In this document: positions 41,236 to 42,381 of the stretch, one piece after another | Position numbering within the stretch: position 1 is the first letter of the stretch | Layout: the number at the start of each line of letters is the position of its first letter | From: Candidatus Mediterraneibacter faecipullorum | GTDB lineage: Bacteria > Bacillota > Clostridia > Lachnospirales > Lachnospiraceae | DNA: 42,381 nucleotides | Assembly: GCA_019119675.1 (NCBI GenBank) | Contig: DWWO01000005.1 | Location: 1 to 42,381 of the forward strand | Reading direction: 5' to 3' | Notes under the pieces: generated by a model | What the model was told of the DNA's origin: nothing | The model's database searches: none | What the model saw: the letters and a program-made list of their open reading frames with translations, nothing else | Made by a program: the position numbers and the translations under genes

Positions 41236-42246
41236 ATGGAATTATATGAGGTACTTTATGAAGAGCGGTTTTCAGCAGTTGTGCTGTCGAGGATTACAAA
41301 AACGATACTGGTATTCCTGATATTCTGTGTGATGGCAGCAAATGTACATTTTAACAATCCGGCTGCCGGGCAAAGTATATCAGCCGATACTGAAACCATA
41401 CTGCCGGCCGGCGCAGAGGCAGAAATTGATGCCGGATGGAGTGGGACAGCTTTGTCAACTGTAAATGAAATGATATTGAAACCGATCATTTCTGTAACAA
41501 ATGAATTCATGATTCCGGTGGTACCGTCAGTGTTTCCGGCAGAGCCGGAGGACAGCACTGTGTATATGCCGGAAGCCCCTGCCGCAACAGTGCCGGAAGA
41601 ACCAGAAGTTTCTGTACCGGAGGGAACCGCACCAGTGATTCCGGAAGTACCTGAAGCGTCAGTACCGGAAGAACCTGCGACATCTGTGCCGGAAGAACCT
41701 GCGATATCTGTGCCGGACGATCCGGCAGAACAGGTCCCGCCTGAGAATACCGGGAACGGAAGTGTTCCGGGAGTGATCGACGGATTTCTTGTCAATGAAT
41801 CCGGCATCATTTACGGAATTTCAGATCCTGATCTGGTTGTGAACGACGGATATATGGAATTCCCGACGGAGAAATGTACGGGTATTGCCGCGGGTACATT
41901 CAGCAGCGGGCTTCCGACTGTCCGCGAGATCTTTATTCCGGCCAATATTACATATATCGAAGAAGGCGCTTTTTCAGGGCTTGCGAATATGGAATGGTTT
42001 GAAATGGAATCATCCGGAGCTTATTACACAGAAGAAGGCGTGCTTTTCGCTGAACATGGAACGTGTCTTCTGGCATTTCCTGCCGGACGGACAGGCAATT
42101 ATAAAGTGCCGTCCCACGTTGTGCGGTTTGCAGCCGGATCATTTGACAGCGCACAGATAGAAGTTCTCGATGCAACAGCGTGTATTCTGACAGATGTTTC
42201 CGGGATTCCGGAAAATATCAGTCTGCTCGTCAGAGAAACGCCGTAG
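41236..42246 (+). CDS. Membrane-anchored surface protein with proline-rich stalk and LRR_5-like domain
   Basis: A 336-residue protein with one N-terminal hydrophobic helix (about 22-38), likely an uncleaved anchor or signal. The outside portion continues with a proline/glutamate-rich stalk (about 102-178) made of VPEEPA-type repeats, whose DNA shows near-identical tandem units around 41655-41715. The C-terminal part (about 190-320: IPANITYIEEGAFSGLANMEWFEM ... GVLFAEHGTCLLAFPAG ... YKVPSHVVRFAAGSF) matches the BspA-like LRR_5 repeat pattern. No LPXTG or lipobox is seen. GGAAAGGGAG precedes the ATG. Such proteins often mediate surface contacts; specific role unknown. Confidence 0.78.
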   Translation: MELYEVLYEERFSAVVLSRITKTILVFLIFCVMAANVHFNNPAAGQSISADTETILPAGAEAEIDAGWSGTALSTVNEMILKPIISVTNEFMIPVVPSVFPAEPEDSTVYMPEAPAATVPEEPEVSVPEGTAPVIPEVPEASVPEEPATSVPEEPAISVPDDPAEQVPPENTGNGSVPGVIDGFLVNESGIIYGISDPDLVVNDGYMEFPTEKCTGIAAGTFSSGLPTVREIFIPANITYIEEGAFSGLANMEWFEMESSGAYYTEEGVLFAEHGTCLLAFPAGRTGNYKVPSHVVRFAAGSFDSAQIEVLDATACILTDVSGIPENISLLVRETP

Positions 42247-42251
42247 TATTG

Positions 42252-42280
42252 TTGAAGAATCCTCTGAATTGTTTTATAAT
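42252..42280 (+). promoter_or_regulatory. Promoter-like sequence reading out of the window
   Basis: TTGAAG (42252-42257), 17 bases, TATAAT (42275-42280). A transcript from here would start near 42287, right at the first hairpin of the structured stretch that follows. Confidence 0.5.
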
Positions 42281-42290
42281 ATTTATGATG

Positions 42291-42381
42291 TTGAGGGCAA
42301 AAGCCCCCAACTATGATACCTGCGGATTGTTCCGTGCTTCGCACTCTCACAATCCGCCCCAATATTCGCATATCGTGGGAT
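42291..42381 (+). repeat. Hairpin-rich gene-free stretch, cut by the window end
   Basis: TTGAGGGC and GCCCCCAA (42291-42310) form a hairpin with one mismatch. GCGGATTGT (42322-42330) and ACAATCCGC (42349-42357) form a second stem enclosing GTGC-TTC-GCAC (42334-42344). No protein frame is evident. It may be a structured RNA, a leader of the next gene, or an interspersed repeat. Confidence 0.5.

Noticed and set aside
1..42381. rRNA, tRNA, phage or transposase genes
   Set aside because: None recognised on either strand by reading; all long frames are explained by the genes listed.

Overview
The window reads as chromosomal DNA of a mid-GC Firmicute, most likely a Lachnospiraceae (Clostridia) gut-type bacterium. 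This is judged from strong AGGAGG ribosome binding sites, class III fructose bisphosphatase, an archaeal-type phosphoglycerate mutase next to hom, a eukaryotic-type HisA, long-form HPF, and a three-gene cluster of unknown-function families that I associate from memory with Lachnospiraceae. No phage, transposase, rRNA, tRNA or CRISPR array is visible. Genus assignment is inference.

Region 1 (1-10600) is accessory carbon metabolism. After the 3' end of a ROK glucokinase and its terminator comes a co-directional cluster: zinc dehydrogenase, RPE/AlsE-like epimerase, MFS transporter, sorbitol-dehydrogenase-like enzyme, class II aldolase, PfkB kinase, aldo/keto reductase and a DeoR-type regulator. 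A terminator and an AT-rich gap then precede an SLC1-type (DAACS) transporter. The two promoters, before the first dehydrogenase and before the DAACS gene, share a near-identical upstream block and related repeats, so they are probably co-regulated. The cluster looks like a polyol or rare-ketose pathway feeding fructose-6-phosphate and triose phosphates; its substrate is unknown.

Region 2 (10600-17700) holds a minus-strand class A penicillin-binding protein with a GGGDT-repeat tail, a plus-strand YigZ/IMPACT protein, and a minus-strand typA - PsiE-like - hpf group. Upstream of typA is a 168-bp element with 16-bp perfect terminal inverted repeats and a multibranched predicted fold.

Region 3 (17700-29800) is mostly core: a two-OB-fold SSB-like protein, dapB, fbp (class III), a short RpoD-like sigma factor, a small acidic lipoprotein, orphan HisA, secA, prfB (with the +1 programmed frameshift), hom and an ApgM-type protein that is the probable homoserine kinase.

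Region 4 (29800-35450) is the most interesting part: a three-gene operon with a 1097-residue beta-sandwich/helical-repeat protein, a divergent Hsp70/actin-fold protein and a TPR protein. The last two genes overlap. No function is known to me.

Region 5 (35450-42381) carries a polar amino-acid ABC transporter (binding protein, permease, ATPase), purF-purB, and a membrane-anchored surface protein with a proline-rich stalk and LRR_5-like domain. At the window edge a promoter-like sequence leads into a hairpin-rich, gene-free stretch.
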